DNA from: Nocardia sp. XZ_19_385
GTDB lineage: Bacteria; Actinomycetota; Actinomycetes; Mycobacteriales; Mycobacteriaceae
Direction of reading: 5' to 3'
Assembly: GCF_015355755.1 (NCBI RefSeq)
Contig: NZ_JACVEE010000002.1
Coordinates: forward strand, 1,736,001-1,800,000
DNA: 64,000 nt
In this document: positions 21,164 through 31,419 of the stretch, in pieces
Numbering within the stretch: position 1 is the stretch's first letter
Layout of the letters: each line of letters begins with the position of its first letter
The notes under the pieces: model-generated
Told to the model about the DNA's origin: nothing
The model's input: only the letters and a program-made list of their open reading frames with translations
Database searches by the model: none
Made by a program: the position numbers and the translations under genes

Positions 21164-21577
21164 TCACCGCGCGTACTCCCGCGCCCCGAAAGGCTGGTCG
21201 CTGTCGACGATTTCGCGCCCCAGCGGGAACAGCGACAGCGGGATCATCTTCAGGTTCGCCCACCCGAACGGGATGCCGATGATCGAGACGAACAGCGGGA
21301 TGCTGGTCAGCAGATGACCCAGCGCCAGCCACCAGCCCGCGAAGACGAACCAGATGATGTTGCCGATCATCGAGCCCGGCCGCACTCCCGGCTTCTCCAC
21401 CGCGCTGCGCCCGAACGGCCACAGCGCGTAGGCCGCGATCCGGAAGGACGCGATGCCCCACGGAATCGTGATGATCAGGATGCAGCAGATGACACCGGCG
21501 ATGACATAGCCGATCGCCATCCAGAACCCCGCGAAGATGAGCCAGAGGATGTTGAGAACCAGCTGAATCGGCTTCAT
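21164..21577 (-). CDS. YccF-domain inner-membrane protein
   Basis: This 137-residue integral membrane protein is built of two related halves, each with a W-x-x-x-G-F/W-W pattern: LNILWLIFAGFWMAIGYVI and GNIIWFVFAGWWLALGHLL. Each half is followed by a hydrophobic helix and a proline-containing turn (IPWGIASFRIA, IPFGWANLKMI). This is the YccF repeat. Four membrane helices are expected. The function is not established. It is convergent with the MarR gene, three bases apart. Confidence 0.9.
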   Translation of the reverse strand: MKPIQLVLNILWLIFAGFWMAIGYVIAGVICCILIITIPWGIASFRIAAYALWPFGRSAVEKPGVRPGSMIGNIIWFVFAGWWLALGHLLTSIPLFVSIIGIPFGWANLKMIPLSLFPLGREIVDSDQPFGAREYAR

Positions 21578-21625
21578 GAGCCCCAGGATACGACTGGATG
21601 CTGACAGGAACCTGGGATGTTGGTC

Positions 21626-22831
21626 TCAGAAGTGCCAGCCGAGCTCCGCCTCGCGTTCCGCCGAGAAGGCGTGTTCCAGGTCGTAGACATGCCGGGAATC
21701 CTTGGCCTGCAAGCGGTTTGCCGCGGCGTACACCCGTGCCGGATAGGCCCCGAGGTACAGGCTGCCCAGCACGTCGATGCCGAGTTCGATATCCGGAGCT
21801 CGGGTGGTCGGCGCGCATTCGGCGTGACCGTCGCGGACGGTGAGGGCGAAGGTGCCGCCCGCTTCGCGGAACGGATCGCGCACGGCCAGAACAACATCCA
21901 GATCGGCGCGGTAGGCACGGGCGGTCAGGGCGGCCGGGACATCCATGAGACGGAGCCACAGGGTGTCGTGCCGGCCCTCGGTCCGGACCAGCCGCAGGTC
22001 GGTCAGCAGGTAGGGGAGCGGGTCGTGGTCGGGGAGGAACGCTTCGATGTGGGTGACGAGTTCCAGGCCGAACAGTGCGCGCCAGAGCGCGGCGTGCGCG
22101 TCGGTGGTCACCGTCCGCATCTCGACGATCTCGACCGCCGTTCCGGCGTCGCGATGGTGGTATCGGTAGAGGACATACCCGTCCGGGTGCAACAGCACGA
22201 ACAGGGCGGTGCCACCGCCACGCCACGCCTCCGGGTCGCTGAACCGGATCTCCCAGGACGCGTCCGGACGGACCTGCGCGCCAGGGGTGAGCCTGCGCCA
22301 CCGGTCGTAGATCTCTTTGATCCGCGTGCCCGCCACCGGCAGTTCGCTGAGGTCGACACCACCCGGATCCGGTGCGGTAGAGAGGAATTCGGCGAATCGC
22401 CGGTCGATGGTGACCCGGCTCTCCCGGATCGCCGGCCCATACCCGAAGCGCCCGTAGATGCCGGCCTGACTGGCGGTGAAGATCGTCAACGGCAACCCCG
22501 CCGCCTCCGTGCGCCGATGCTGTTCGGTGTACATCGCCCGCAGGATCCCGCGTCGCCGATGTGTCGGCGCCACCGCGACCCCTGCGATGCCTGTCGCCGG
22601 TACCGTCCGCTCACCCGGCACGGTCAGCGTCATCGTCCGTGCCTTGGTCCGGCCGACCACCCGGTCCCCCTCGACCGCGACGATATCGTCGGCCGGCGCG
22701 AACAGCCGAGCCGACCGCTCCCGGTACTCCGGGTCGGAATGCATAGTGAATGCCGTCGCATGCAGCAGCCGAGCCGCATCCTCATCGGCAGGCTCGGCCG
22801 AACGAATAGTGACCTCGGATCCCATCGTCAT
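21626..22831 (-). CDS. eis: Eis-type N-acetyltransferase
   Basis: Starts are possible at ATG 22834, 22831 and 22825. With 22831 the protein has 401 residues and its numbering matches M. tuberculosis Eis, whose general acid is Tyr126. Here Tyr126 lies in QAGIYGRFGYG. The acetyl-CoA-binding loop is AVAPTHRRRGILRAMY, and the protein ends GWHF, a C-terminal Phe like the one whose carboxylate acts in Eis. The three-part architecture (two GNAT folds and a sterol-carrier-like C-terminal domain) fits the length. Eis proteins acetylate amines of aminoglycosides and other substrates. It is divergent from the SpoU methyltransferase gene. Confidence 0.88.
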   Translation of the reverse strand: MTMGSEVTIRSAEPADEDAARLLHATAFTMHSDPEYRERSARLFAPADDIVAVEGDRVVGRTKARTMTLTVPGERTVPATGIAGVAVAPTHRRRGILRAMYTEQHRRTEAAGLPLTIFTASQAGIYGRFGYGPAIRESRVTIDRRFAEFLSTAPDPGGVDLSELPVAGTRIKEIYDRWRRLTPGAQVRPDASWEIRFSDPEAWRGGGTALFVLLHPDGYVLYRYHHRDAGTAVEIVEMRTVTTDAHAALWRALFGLELVTHIEAFLPDHDPLPYLLTDLRLVRTEGRHDTLWLRLMDVPAALTARAYRADLDVVLAVRDPFREAGGTFALTVRDGHAECAPTTRAPDIELGIDVLGSLYLGAYPARVYAAANRLQAKDSRHVYDLEHAFSAEREAELGWHF

Positions 22832-22930
22832 CATCCGACCATCCCATGCCTCACTCGGGCGCGCACCCGCTTTCTCGCGGCGCGGCCACCGGTGTGCGGG
22901 CTCGAGCTGCCGACCAGGCAGGATAGGGCC

Positions 22931-23734
22931 GTGGCTGAAGTGATCGATATCGACGATCCCGCGGATCCGCGGGTCGACGATTTCCGCGATCTCTCCTCCG
23001 CCGACCGCAGGCCGGATCTGCCCGGGCGGAAGGGGCTGGTGATCGCGGAGGGGGTGGTCGTGGTGCAGCGGATGCTGGATTCGCGGTTCACGCCGAGCGC
23101 GCTGCTCGGGGTGGGGAAGCGGTATGAGCTGCTGGCCGATGACCTGGCCGGGATGGATGTGCCGTACTACCGGGCCAGTGCCGAGGTGATGGCCGAAGTG
23201 GTGGGGTTCCATCTGAATCGGGGCGTGCTCGCAGTCGCGCCCAGGCCGGCGGAACTGACCTTGGATGAGGTCCTCGCGGACGCGCGCACCGTCGCGGTGC
23301 TGGAGGGCGTCAACGACCACGAGAACCTCGGGTCCATGTTCCGCAATGCGGCGGGGCTGGGCGCGGAGGCGGTGCTGTTCGGGGATCGTTGCGCGGATCC
23401 GCTGTATCGGCGCAGCGTGCGGGTCTCCATGGGACACGTGCTGCGGGTACCGTTCGCGTCCGTCCCGGACTGGCCTGGTGGTTTGGATATACTGCGCCGC
23501 AAAGGCTTTCAGATCATCGCGCTGACCCCGGACCCGGCCGCGGTGAATCTGGCCGCCGCGATGACGGGGGAGCGGGTGGCATTGCTGCTGGGGGCGGAGG
23601 GGCCGGGATTGACCGAGGAAGCCATGCGGGCCACCGACATCCGGGCCCGGATCCCGATGTCGCCGGGCACGGATTCGCTGAATGTGGCGACGGCCGCCGC
23701 GATGGCGTTCTATGAGCGGGTGAGGACATCGTGA
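22931..23734 (+). CDS. SpoU/TrmH-family RNA 2'-O-methyltransferase (Rv0881 type)
   Basis: The start is GTG 22931 (MAEVIDIDDPADPRVDDF), giving 267 residues. An N-terminal RNA-binding part with VIAEGVVVVQRMLD is followed by the SPOUT knot motifs: NLGSMFRNAAGLGAE, LLLGAEGPGL and IPMSPGTDSLNVATAAAMAFYE. These bind S-adenosylmethionine and the target ribose. The exact RNA target is not readable. The GTG start of the next gene overlaps the stop by four bases (23731-23734). Rv0881-Rv0882 has the same order. Confidence 0.93.
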   Translation: MAEVIDIDDPADPRVDDFRDLSSADRRPDLPGRKGLVIAEGVVVVQRMLDSRFTPSALLGVGKRYELLADDLAGMDVPYYRASAEVMAEVVGFHLNRGVLAVAPRPAELTLDEVLADARTVAVLEGVNDHENLGSMFRNAAGLGAEAVLFGDRCADPLYRRSVRVSMGHVLRVPFASVPDWPGGLDILRRKGFQIIALTPDPAAVNLAAAMTGERVALLLGAEGPGLTEEAMRATDIRARIPMSPGTDSLNVATAAAMAFYERVRTS

Positions 23735-24015
23735 ATCCAGGGGAGTATCGAGATCCGACACCGTGGGCGTCCGGGATCACCGTGTCGGTGCTGGTCGCGC
23801 TGCTGACCGCGGCGGCCGTCTTTTCCTTCGGCGATGCGCTCGCACGGGTGCATCCGCTGCTGTCGATCGTGGTGAACCTGGTCGCGGCGGGCGGCGCCGC
23901 ACCCACCGCCTGGCGTTGGCGCGCGGCGCCGGTCACCAGGTGGGTGGTCGCGGGGATCGCGGCCGGGGTGCTGCTGGCCTGGTTCGCGCTGTTCCTCGGC
24001 CTCGTCTTCGGCTGA
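23731..24015 (+). CDS. DUF2537 small membrane protein (Rv0882 type)
   Basis: This 94-residue protein starts at GTG 23731 within the stop of the methyltransferase gene (GTGA overlap), so it is translationally coupled. It has three hydrophobic helices (ITVSVLVALLTAAAVFSF, LLSIVVNLVAAGGAA, VVAGIAAGVLLAWFALFLGLVFG) and a basic patch TAWRWRAAPVTRW. It corresponds to Rv0882 (DUF2537). Function unknown. Confidence 0.85.
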   Translation: MNPGEYRDPTPWASGITVSVLVALLTAAAVFSFGDALARVHPLLSIVVNLVAAGGAAPTAWRWRAAPVTRWVVAGIAAGVLLAWFALFLGLVFG

Positions 24016-24017
24016 GG

Positions 24018-24764
24018 TCAGGAGACGCGGTCGCGGCCCCGGATCCAGTGCAAGATGCTGCGGCGCTGGGGCCGCACGGCTAGATCGGGTTCCTCCGGCG
24101 GCAGCAGGGTGGCCGGGTCCGGCGCCTGCCCCTTCGGATACAGCGTGAATCCGCAGACCGCGATATCGCGCGGGGTCAGTGCTTCCGCCGGGGCGGGCGC
24201 GCGGTAGCGGAAGCCGAGCCACTCGTTGTTGGCGGCGTCGGCGAAATCGGGGGGATCGAAGGGCAGCAACTGCGGGTCGGGTAGTTCACCCGCGCGCCAG
24301 CGCACCGGATGCTCGCCCGCCCAGAACGGCCGTTCCCACACCAGCGGCAGGCCTTCGTCTTCCAGGATGTTCACCCGGGTGGAGCTGAAGGCGCGGCGGA
24401 ATTCGCCACGCTCCCAATGCGCGTAGGCGCCCCAGCTGTAGGCGGAGTCGAAGGCGATCAGGTAGGTGTGTTCCGAGGCGAGCGGGCGCACCAGCAATTC
24501 CGGCAGCGCGGTCGGGCGGATCATCGCGGCCTGCGCCGAACACACCACGGTCACACCGGGATAGCAGCCGATGTACACCTCGCCGACGGGCGGTCCGGCG
24601 CAACCGGAGAGGGTGCCGACCATGATCGGCAGCACGTCGCGGTCGGCATGCAGCTGTTTGGCCAAGGCCAGGGCGGCTTCCGGGTCGGGGTCGCGGTGAT
24701 CCCGCAACACCGCCAACGGGTCTGGGGCGTCGACGTACCAGAGAGTCGAGGCTTTGGACAGCAT
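24018..24764 (-). CDS. DUF6928-like conserved protein
   Basis: ATG 24764 is preceded by GGGAGGT at eight bases, so the start is secure. The 248-residue soluble protein begins MLSKASTLWYVDAPDPLAVL and contains GCAGPPVGEVYIGCYPGVTVVCSAQ, FDSAYSWGAYAHWERGEFRRAF, ILEDEGLPLVWERPFWAGEH and a basic C-terminal RRSILHWIRGRD. This matches my memory of the DUF6928 family in Nocardia and Mycobacterium. It has no signal peptide or known active-site motif. Its stop is two bases from the convergent DUF2537 stop. Nothing recognisable lies in the 250 bp upstream. Confidence 0.78.
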   Translation of the reverse strand: MLSKASTLWYVDAPDPLAVLRDHRDPDPEAALALAKQLHADRDVLPIMVGTLSGCAGPPVGEVYIGCYPGVTVVCSAQAAMIRPTALPELLVRPLASEHTYLIAFDSAYSWGAYAHWERGEFRRAFSSTRVNILEDEGLPLVWERPFWAGEHPVRWRAGELPDPQLLPFDPPDFADAANNEWLGFRYRAPAPAEALTPRDIAVCGFTLYPKGQAPDPATLLPPEEPDLAVRPQRRSILHWIRGRDRVS

Positions 24765-25016
24765 TGACGGTACCTCCCGATGGTTGCACCAGCGACGCAA
24801 ACACTTAGCAACTCTCGGCGTCGGCGAACCCCTTCCGGCTACCGCGAACTGCCCGCCACCGACTGGTGTGTCGAAGGCTCACATCAAAATCTACCCGCAC
24901 AAATCGGTCAATGCCGCCGGTTCGGCATGCGAACACGCCAGGCAGACTCAAAAATTCGAGTTTCAGATAGCTGCCAGCAACTCGGGACAGCTGCGCGCGA
25001 ATCGGGTACGGACTAC

Positions 25017-26165
25017 TCAGTGACCGGAGCTGCGGACGCCGAGCAACACGTCTTCCCAGGACGGCATCGGCGCCTTGCCGCGCTTGTTGCGCGCGGCCTT
25101 GGCCGGAGCCGGCTTGGCGGGCTTCTTCTCGGCCGCCGGAGCGGGATTCGAAGTAGCGGCGGCGGCCGGGGGTGCGGCCGGGGTGCTCGGCGGCGGGGCG
25201 GCGGGCTGTTCGGGAGCGGTGCCGCCGACAGCCGGAGTGGTGCTGGTGCCCGCGGCGACGGCCGGGGTGCTCGCCGCTGCGGGAGCGGGTGCGGCGGGTG
25301 CGGCAGGCACTGTGGGTGCGGCCGGCGGCGGGGTGCTCGCAGCCGGAACGGCGGCGGCGGTACCGCCCGCGGCGACAGCGCGCTGCGGTTCGTAGTACTC
25401 GTCCAGCGCGGGCTGGCTCTGGCGGGCCGCCGGACGCGGCGGGACGATGGCTTCGCGCGTGGCCGGCCGGGTCTCGGCGGGGCGCGGCGAGGGCGACTCG
25501 GCCACCACGGGCTCCGGCTCCGCCACGGGCGCTTCGATTTCGGCCGCGGCGGGCAGGATGGTCGCGAGCCCGCGCAGGGCCCGCCCGAAATCGGGATCGA
25601 CCAGGTCGGCTGCGGGATCGTCGAGGGGGGAGACCGAGCCGCCGTGCGCGTCGGGCTGGTAGCGCCAGTGCGCGGCGATCTCGGAATGACCGTTCTGCCA
25701 CTGCAACTGGGCGACCCAGTAGCCCTTTTCGTCCTTCCAGGCATCCCACTCGGCATTGTCGAGGGTATGCCCGCGCTCGGTGAACGCGGCGGTGACGATA
25801 TCGATCAGGATTTCCACGGCGGGCCCGTCGGGCCGCACCGGATGCGCTTTTTGTGCGAGCTCGGCGGCCCGGGCGCGTTCCAGCAGCACCGGGTAGGCGA
25901 ACCGCTCGACCCGGCTGGCGGGCATGCCGGATTCTTCGGTGACTTGTTCTACGGAGGCCCCGGCACGAATACGAGCTTGAATATCGCGGGGACGCATAGT
26001 TGCTTCCATCTCGATCTCAATCTGGCCGAATCGGGCAAGGTCTCCGCGGGCTGCGGCTCGAAGCTTGTCGTCGGCGGGCAGCCGGTACTTATTTCCGGTC
26101 TCGGTGTCGATACACACGATGTGCGTGGAGTCGGGCGTCACCCCGATCACTCGAAGTTCACGCAC
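25017..26165 (-). CDS. sepH: cell-division protein SepH
   Basis: GTG 26165 (VRELRVIGVTPDSTHIVC) is preceded by a near-ideal AAGGAGGTAAC, so it is chosen over longer frames; the product has 382 residues. The N-terminal SepH/DUF3071 domain contains MRPRDIQARIRAGASVEQV and TEESGMPASRVERFAYPVL, a helix-turn-helix-like unit. This is followed by YWVAQLQWQNGHSEIAAHWRY. A ~180-residue Pro/Ala linker with P(A) and VPAA repeats leads to the conserved C-terminal KAPMPSWEDVLLGV. SepH binds FtsZ and promotes its assembly at the septum in Streptomyces and mycobacteria. Rv0883c lies next to serC in M. tuberculosis, as here. Confidence 0.93.
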   Translation of the reverse strand: MRELRVIGVTPDSTHIVCIDTETGNKYRLPADDKLRAAARGDLARFGQIEIEMEATMRPRDIQARIRAGASVEQVTEESGMPASRVERFAYPVLLERARAAELAQKAHPVRPDGPAVEILIDIVTAAFTERGHTLDNAEWDAWKDEKGYWVAQLQWQNGHSEIAAHWRYQPDAHGGSVSPLDDPAADLVDPDFGRALRGLATILPAAAEIEAPVAEPEPVVAESPSPRPAETRPATREAIVPPRPAARQSQPALDEYYEPQRAVAAGGTAAAVPAASTPPPAAPTVPAAPAAPAPAAASTPAVAAGTSTTPAVGGTAPEQPAAPPPSTPAAPPAAAATSNPAPAAEKKPAKPAPAKAARNKRGKAPMPSWEDVLLGVRSSGH

Positions 26166-26389
26166 CGTTACCTCCTTATCGCGTCGGCTCGCGACACCGC
26201 CCACTGCTCTTGCGCCACAGTAGTGCACAGTTGTTGTTCTCGAGGCAGGACACGCGGGCCGAATGTCGGCCCAGAACGCGCTACACCCGCTAATCTGCTC
26301 TGTTCGACTCGCGAGAAATCGATCTACGGCGTGTCGAATTCCGGTGTGTCGCAGGAAATCAACTGTGCACTACCGCTGGCTACTACTTG

Positions 26390-28232
<1,843 letters not shown>

Positions 28233-28303
28233 GGCGCACGCCTTACCGAACTTTTAGAGAAACGCCGACCCGGACATTAATTCGTACCCTTACGGTTTTC
28301 GGT

Positions 28304-29479
28304 GTGATCGAACAACGCTCCCGCCTGGCCATTTTCACTGTTGCGCTGTTGCTGGCCGGAGCGGTCGGCGGGACGGTCACCGCGTGCGCGATATTCGCCG
28401 ATGACGCGCCGACCGGAATCGCCTTGATCAATGCCGATACCGGACCCACCGGTGACCGCGTGATCAAAGCGCTGGAACAGGACGGCCGGGGGTACGAATG
28501 GACCATGGCGCGGCCGGGGGAGGCGAGCACCGACGACTACGCGGCCGTGATCAGTTTGCCCGCCGACCTGACCACGTCCATCGGCTCGCTCGCGGGCCCG
28601 CAACCCAAACGTGCCGAGGTCACCGTGGCCACCCACGACGACGCGGACGCCAACCTGGTCAACGGGGCGACGAACGAGGTGACGCACCTGATCGGCGCGA
28701 CCGGGGTGGACGCCGCGCTGGCGGCGGTCGCCCAGGCCCGCACACAACTGTCGAGCGTGCAGTTCACCGCCCAGCTGCTCGCCGCCGGTGTGAACTCCGC
28801 GGCCGCGAGCGCCGACCAGTTCGGCTCGGGTGCGGAGGAAATGCTCGGCTTCCTGGAATTCGCCAAATCCGGCTCCGCGCAGTTGACCTCGGCGATCGCG
28901 ATCCTCAACGACACCGTCGACGGTGCGGCCCTCCAGGCGAATCAGCTTGCCGCCGCCCTGGATTCGACCGGCGTCACGATCGGCCAGGTGCAGCAATCGG
29001 CGGCCGCGGTGAGTACCGGTCTGGAGCAGATCCTGCCGATGCTGCGCGCCCTGCCCTTCGCCGGTGATCCGGCGGTCGCCGACATCATCGCCAAACTCGA
29101 AGGGCTGCGGACTGTTTCGGGTCAGGCGGGCAGCCAGCTGGCGGGCTTGGACCTCCTGGTCGGCGGCGCGGTCGACCCGAACACCGACCTGGGCACCCTG
29201 CTGCGCACCGTGGTCGGCCGATTGCAGAGCGCCAGTGCGCAATTGAACGAGGGCGCGAAACTCGCCGAGGGCCTGCCGCAGCTGGCCGAACAGGGCGGCG
29301 AGATGGTCACCAGCGCCATCTCGCAGCTGACCGCCGGGGTCGGTCAGTTGCAGACCATCGTGAACAACCTGAATACCCAGACGGGTAAGGCTATGGAAAC
29401 GCTACCGATGCGCAGCACCGCCCAGCAGTCCGCGCTCGCGCTGGCGCTCACCGACCCGGTCGAGATCGTCCGGAAGTGA
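28304..29479 (+). CDS. YhgE/Pip-like N-terminal-domain exported protein
   Basis: GTG 28304 places a single hydrophobic N-terminal segment (LAIFTVALLLAGAVGGTVTAC) directly at the start; the product has 391 residues. After it, APTGIALINADTGPTG, GRGYEWTMARPGEAS and DDYAAVISLPADLTTSI are the hallmark of YhgE/Pip-type N-terminal domains (related to ABC-2 type and EsaA proteins). The rest is long helical coiled stretches rich in A, Q, L and S (VDGAALQANQLAAALDSTG and others). The usual C-terminal multi-helix membrane domain of YhgE is missing, so this is a short, singly anchored form. Its function is unknown; an envelope role is inference. Confidence 0.72.
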   Translation: MIEQRSRLAIFTVALLLAGAVGGTVTACAIFADDAPTGIALINADTGPTGDRVIKALEQDGRGYEWTMARPGEASTDDYAAVISLPADLTTSIGSLAGPQPKRAEVTVATHDDADANLVNGATNEVTHLIGATGVDAALAAVAQARTQLSSVQFTAQLLAAGVNSAAASADQFGSGAEEMLGFLEFAKSGSAQLTSAIAILNDTVDGAALQANQLAAALDSTGVTIGQVQQSAAAVSTGLEQILPMLRALPFAGDPAVADIIAKLEGLRTVSGQAGSQLAGLDLLVGGAVDPNTDLGTLLRTVVGRLQSASAQLNEGAKLAEGLPQLAEQGGEMVTSAISQLTAGVGQLQTIVNNLNTQTGKAMETLPMRSTAQQSALALALTDPVEIVRK

Positions 29480-29484
29480 CAAAA

Positions 29485-29514
29485 CGGCCCGTGTTCCGGT
29501 GGGAACACGGGCCG
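29485..29514. terminator. intrinsic terminator between convergent genes
   Basis: CGGCCCGTGTTCC (29485-29497) pairs with GGAACACGGGCCG (29502-29514) around a GGTG loop. The AAAA at 29481-29484 becomes a TTTT tail on the minus strand, so it mainly terminates the FKBP gene. Confidence 0.8.
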
Positions 29515-29529
29515 CAATGCGGTTTCGAC

Positions 29530-29889
29530 TTACTGCGCGTCGAGCAGATCGATCACGAAGACCAGGGTCTTGCCCGAGAGCTTGTGGCCGGAACCGGCAT
29601 CGCCGTAGGCCAGCTTCGGCGGGATGGTCAGCTGGCGGCGGCCGCCGACCTTCATGCCGGGAATGCCGTCCTGCCAGCCCTGGATCAGGCCGCGCAGCGG
29701 GAAGGAGAGGGATTCGCCGCGGTTCCACGACGAGTCGAACTCTTCACCGGACTCGAATTCGACGCCCACGTAGTGCACCTCGACGGTGCCGCCGGGCACG
29801 GCTTCCTTGCCCTCGCCCTCGATGAGGTCCTTGATCACGAGCTCGGTGGGCGCGGGGCCCGCCTGGAATTCGATCTCCGGCTTCGACAT
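29530..29889 (-). CDS. FKBP-type peptidyl-prolyl isomerase
   Basis: This 119-residue single-domain FKBP has no signal peptide. Family residues are plain: GGTVEVHYVGVEFESGEEFDSS, the FPLRGLIQGWQDGIPGM segment with the hydrophobic pocket Trp, GGRRQLTIPPKLAYGD and TLVFVIDLLD. It catalyses cis-trans isomerisation of X-Pro bonds and assists folding in the cytoplasm. It lies 33 bp downstream of gltA on the same strand, so cotranscription with citrate synthase is likely. Confidence 0.94.
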   Translation of the reverse strand: MSKPEIEFQAGPAPTELVIKDLIEGEGKEAVPGGTVEVHYVGVEFESGEEFDSSWNRGESLSFPLRGLIQGWQDGIPGMKVGGRRQLTIPPKLAYGDAGSGHKLSGKTLVFVIDLLDAQ

Positions 29890-29922
29890 TCGGTCTATCC
29901 CCTTCGATAGGTGATGGATTAC

Positions 29923-31227
29923 TCAGCGGTTGTTGATGGCTTGATAGTCGCGCTCACCGTAGCCGGTGTAGACCTGGCGCGGACGGCCGATCTTCAGCGG
30001 CTCGGAGTGCATTTCGCGCCAGTGCGCGATCCAGCCGGGCAGTCGGCCCATCGCGAACAGCACAGTGAACATCCGGGTCGGGAAGCCCATGGCCCGGTAG
30101 ATGACGCCGGTGTAGAAATCGACGTTCGGGTACAGCTGACGCGAGATGAAGTACTCGTCGGTCAGCGCGGCCTCTTCCAGCGCCTTCGCGATGTCGAAGA
30201 GCTGATCGTCGCCGCCCAGCTTTTGCAGAATGTTGTCGGCGTGCTTCTTGGCGATCGCGGCGCGCGGGTCGTAATTGCGGTAGACGCGGTGCCCGAAGCC
30301 CATGAGCTTCACGCCGTCTTCCTTGTTCTTGACCTTGCGGATGAATTCCTTGACGTCACCGCCGGAGGCCTTGATGTCGTCCAGCATTTCCAGCACGGCC
30401 TGGTTGGCGCCGCCGTGCAGCGGACCCCACAGCGCGTTGATGCCGCCGGATACCGAGGTGAACAGGTTGGCGTCGGAGGAGCCGACCAGGCGCACGGTGG
30501 AGGTGGAGCAGTTCTGCTCGTGATCGGCGTGCAGGATCAGCAGCATGTCGAGCGCGGCGGCGACCTCGGGGTCGACCTCGTACGGCTCGGCCGGGAAGCC
30601 GAAGGTCATGCGCAGGAAGTTCTCCACCAGCGACAGCGAGTTGTCCGGGTAGAGGAAGGGCTGGCCGACCGACTTCTTGTAGGAGTAAGCCGCGATGGTC
30701 GGCAGCTTCGCGAGTAGTCGGATCGTGGATAGCTCGACCTGCTCGGGATCGCGCGGGTCCAGCGAATCCTGGTAGTACGCCGAGAGGGCGTTGACCGCGG
30801 AGGAGAGCACCGGCATCGGGTGCGCGTTGCGCGGGAAGCCGTCGAAGAACCGCTTCAGATCCTCGTGCAGCAGGGTGTGCCGGCGGATCCGGTCGGTGAA
30901 ATCTTCCAGCTGGGTCTGCGTCGGCAGCTCGCCGTAGATGAGCAGGTAGCTGACCTCGATGAAGGTGGAGGAGTCGGCCAGCTGCTCGATCGGGTAGCCG
31001 CGGTAGCGCAGAATGCCCTGCTCACCGTCGATGTAGGTGATCGCCGACTTGGTCGACGCGGTGTTCATGAAGCCGGGGTCGTAGGTCACGTACCCGGTAC
31101 TGGCCAGCATTTTGCCCAGATCGATGCCGTCGTTGCCTACTTCGGCTTCGGCGATCGTCATGGGGTACTCGCCACCGGGGTAGCTCAGCACCGGCTTGGC
31201 GTCGTTGATGTGGTCTTTCTCGGGCAC
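29923..31227 (-). CDS. gltA: citrate synthase (type II, hexameric)
   Basis: This 434-residue protein begins MPEKDHINDAKPVLSYPGGE. Citrate synthase signatures are ILRYRGYPIEQLA, LHADHEQNCSTSTVRLVGSS, the LHGGANQAVLEML catalytic His loop, MGFGHRVYRNYDPRA with the oxaloacetate-binding His/Arg, and the Asp region NVDFYTGVIYRAMGFP. It condenses oxaloacetate with acetyl-CoA at the entry of the citrate cycle. It corresponds to Rv0896 (gltA2), the main citrate synthase, whereas the shorter gene at 33610 is a second form. Upstream is an inverted repeat (31352-31379) and a TnpB element. Confidence 0.96.
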   Translation of the reverse strand: MPEKDHINDAKPVLSYPGGEYPMTIAEAEVGNDGIDLGKMLASTGYVTYDPGFMNTASTKSAITYIDGEQGILRYRGYPIEQLADSSTFIEVSYLLIYGELPTQTQLEDFTDRIRRHTLLHEDLKRFFDGFPRNAHPMPVLSSAVNALSAYYQDSLDPRDPEQVELSTIRLLAKLPTIAAYSYKKSVGQPFLYPDNSLSLVENFLRMTFGFPAEPYEVDPEVAAALDMLLILHADHEQNCSTSTVRLVGSSDANLFTSVSGGINALWGPLHGGANQAVLEMLDDIKASGGDVKEFIRKVKNKEDGVKLMGFGHRVYRNYDPRAAIAKKHADNILQKLGGDDQLFDIAKALEEAALTDEYFISRQLYPNVDFYTGVIYRAMGFPTRMFTVLFAMGRLPGWIAHWREMHSEPLKIGRPRQVYTGYGERDYQAINNR

Positions 31228-31351
31228 GGAAGGATCCCTCTCAGGCTAGGACCGTCGGCATCGAAGTGCGGTCGGCACGGCGGTGCGATTACCTAGACGC
31301 TAGTCGCTGTCCACGCGGCCCGAGAACGAGGGTGCCCACCGCGGAACCTCA

Positions 31352-31379
31352 CAAACCTCGCGTGAAGGCGTGAGGTTTG
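31352..31379. promoter_or_regulatory. inverted repeat upstream of gltA
   Basis: CAAACCTC (31352-31359) and GAGGTTTG (31372-31379) are perfect arms around 12 bases. An overlapping alternative pairs AACCTCAC (31345-31352) with GTGAGGTT (31370-31377). It lies 125 bp upstream of the gltA start and just outside the left end of the TnpB element. It could be an operator or a remnant of a terminator. Nothing else recognisable is in 31228-31419. Confidence 0.4.
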
Positions 31380-31419
31380 CCCGCTACGCCGACAGCGGCA
31401 TCGGGTGTGTTGGATTGAT

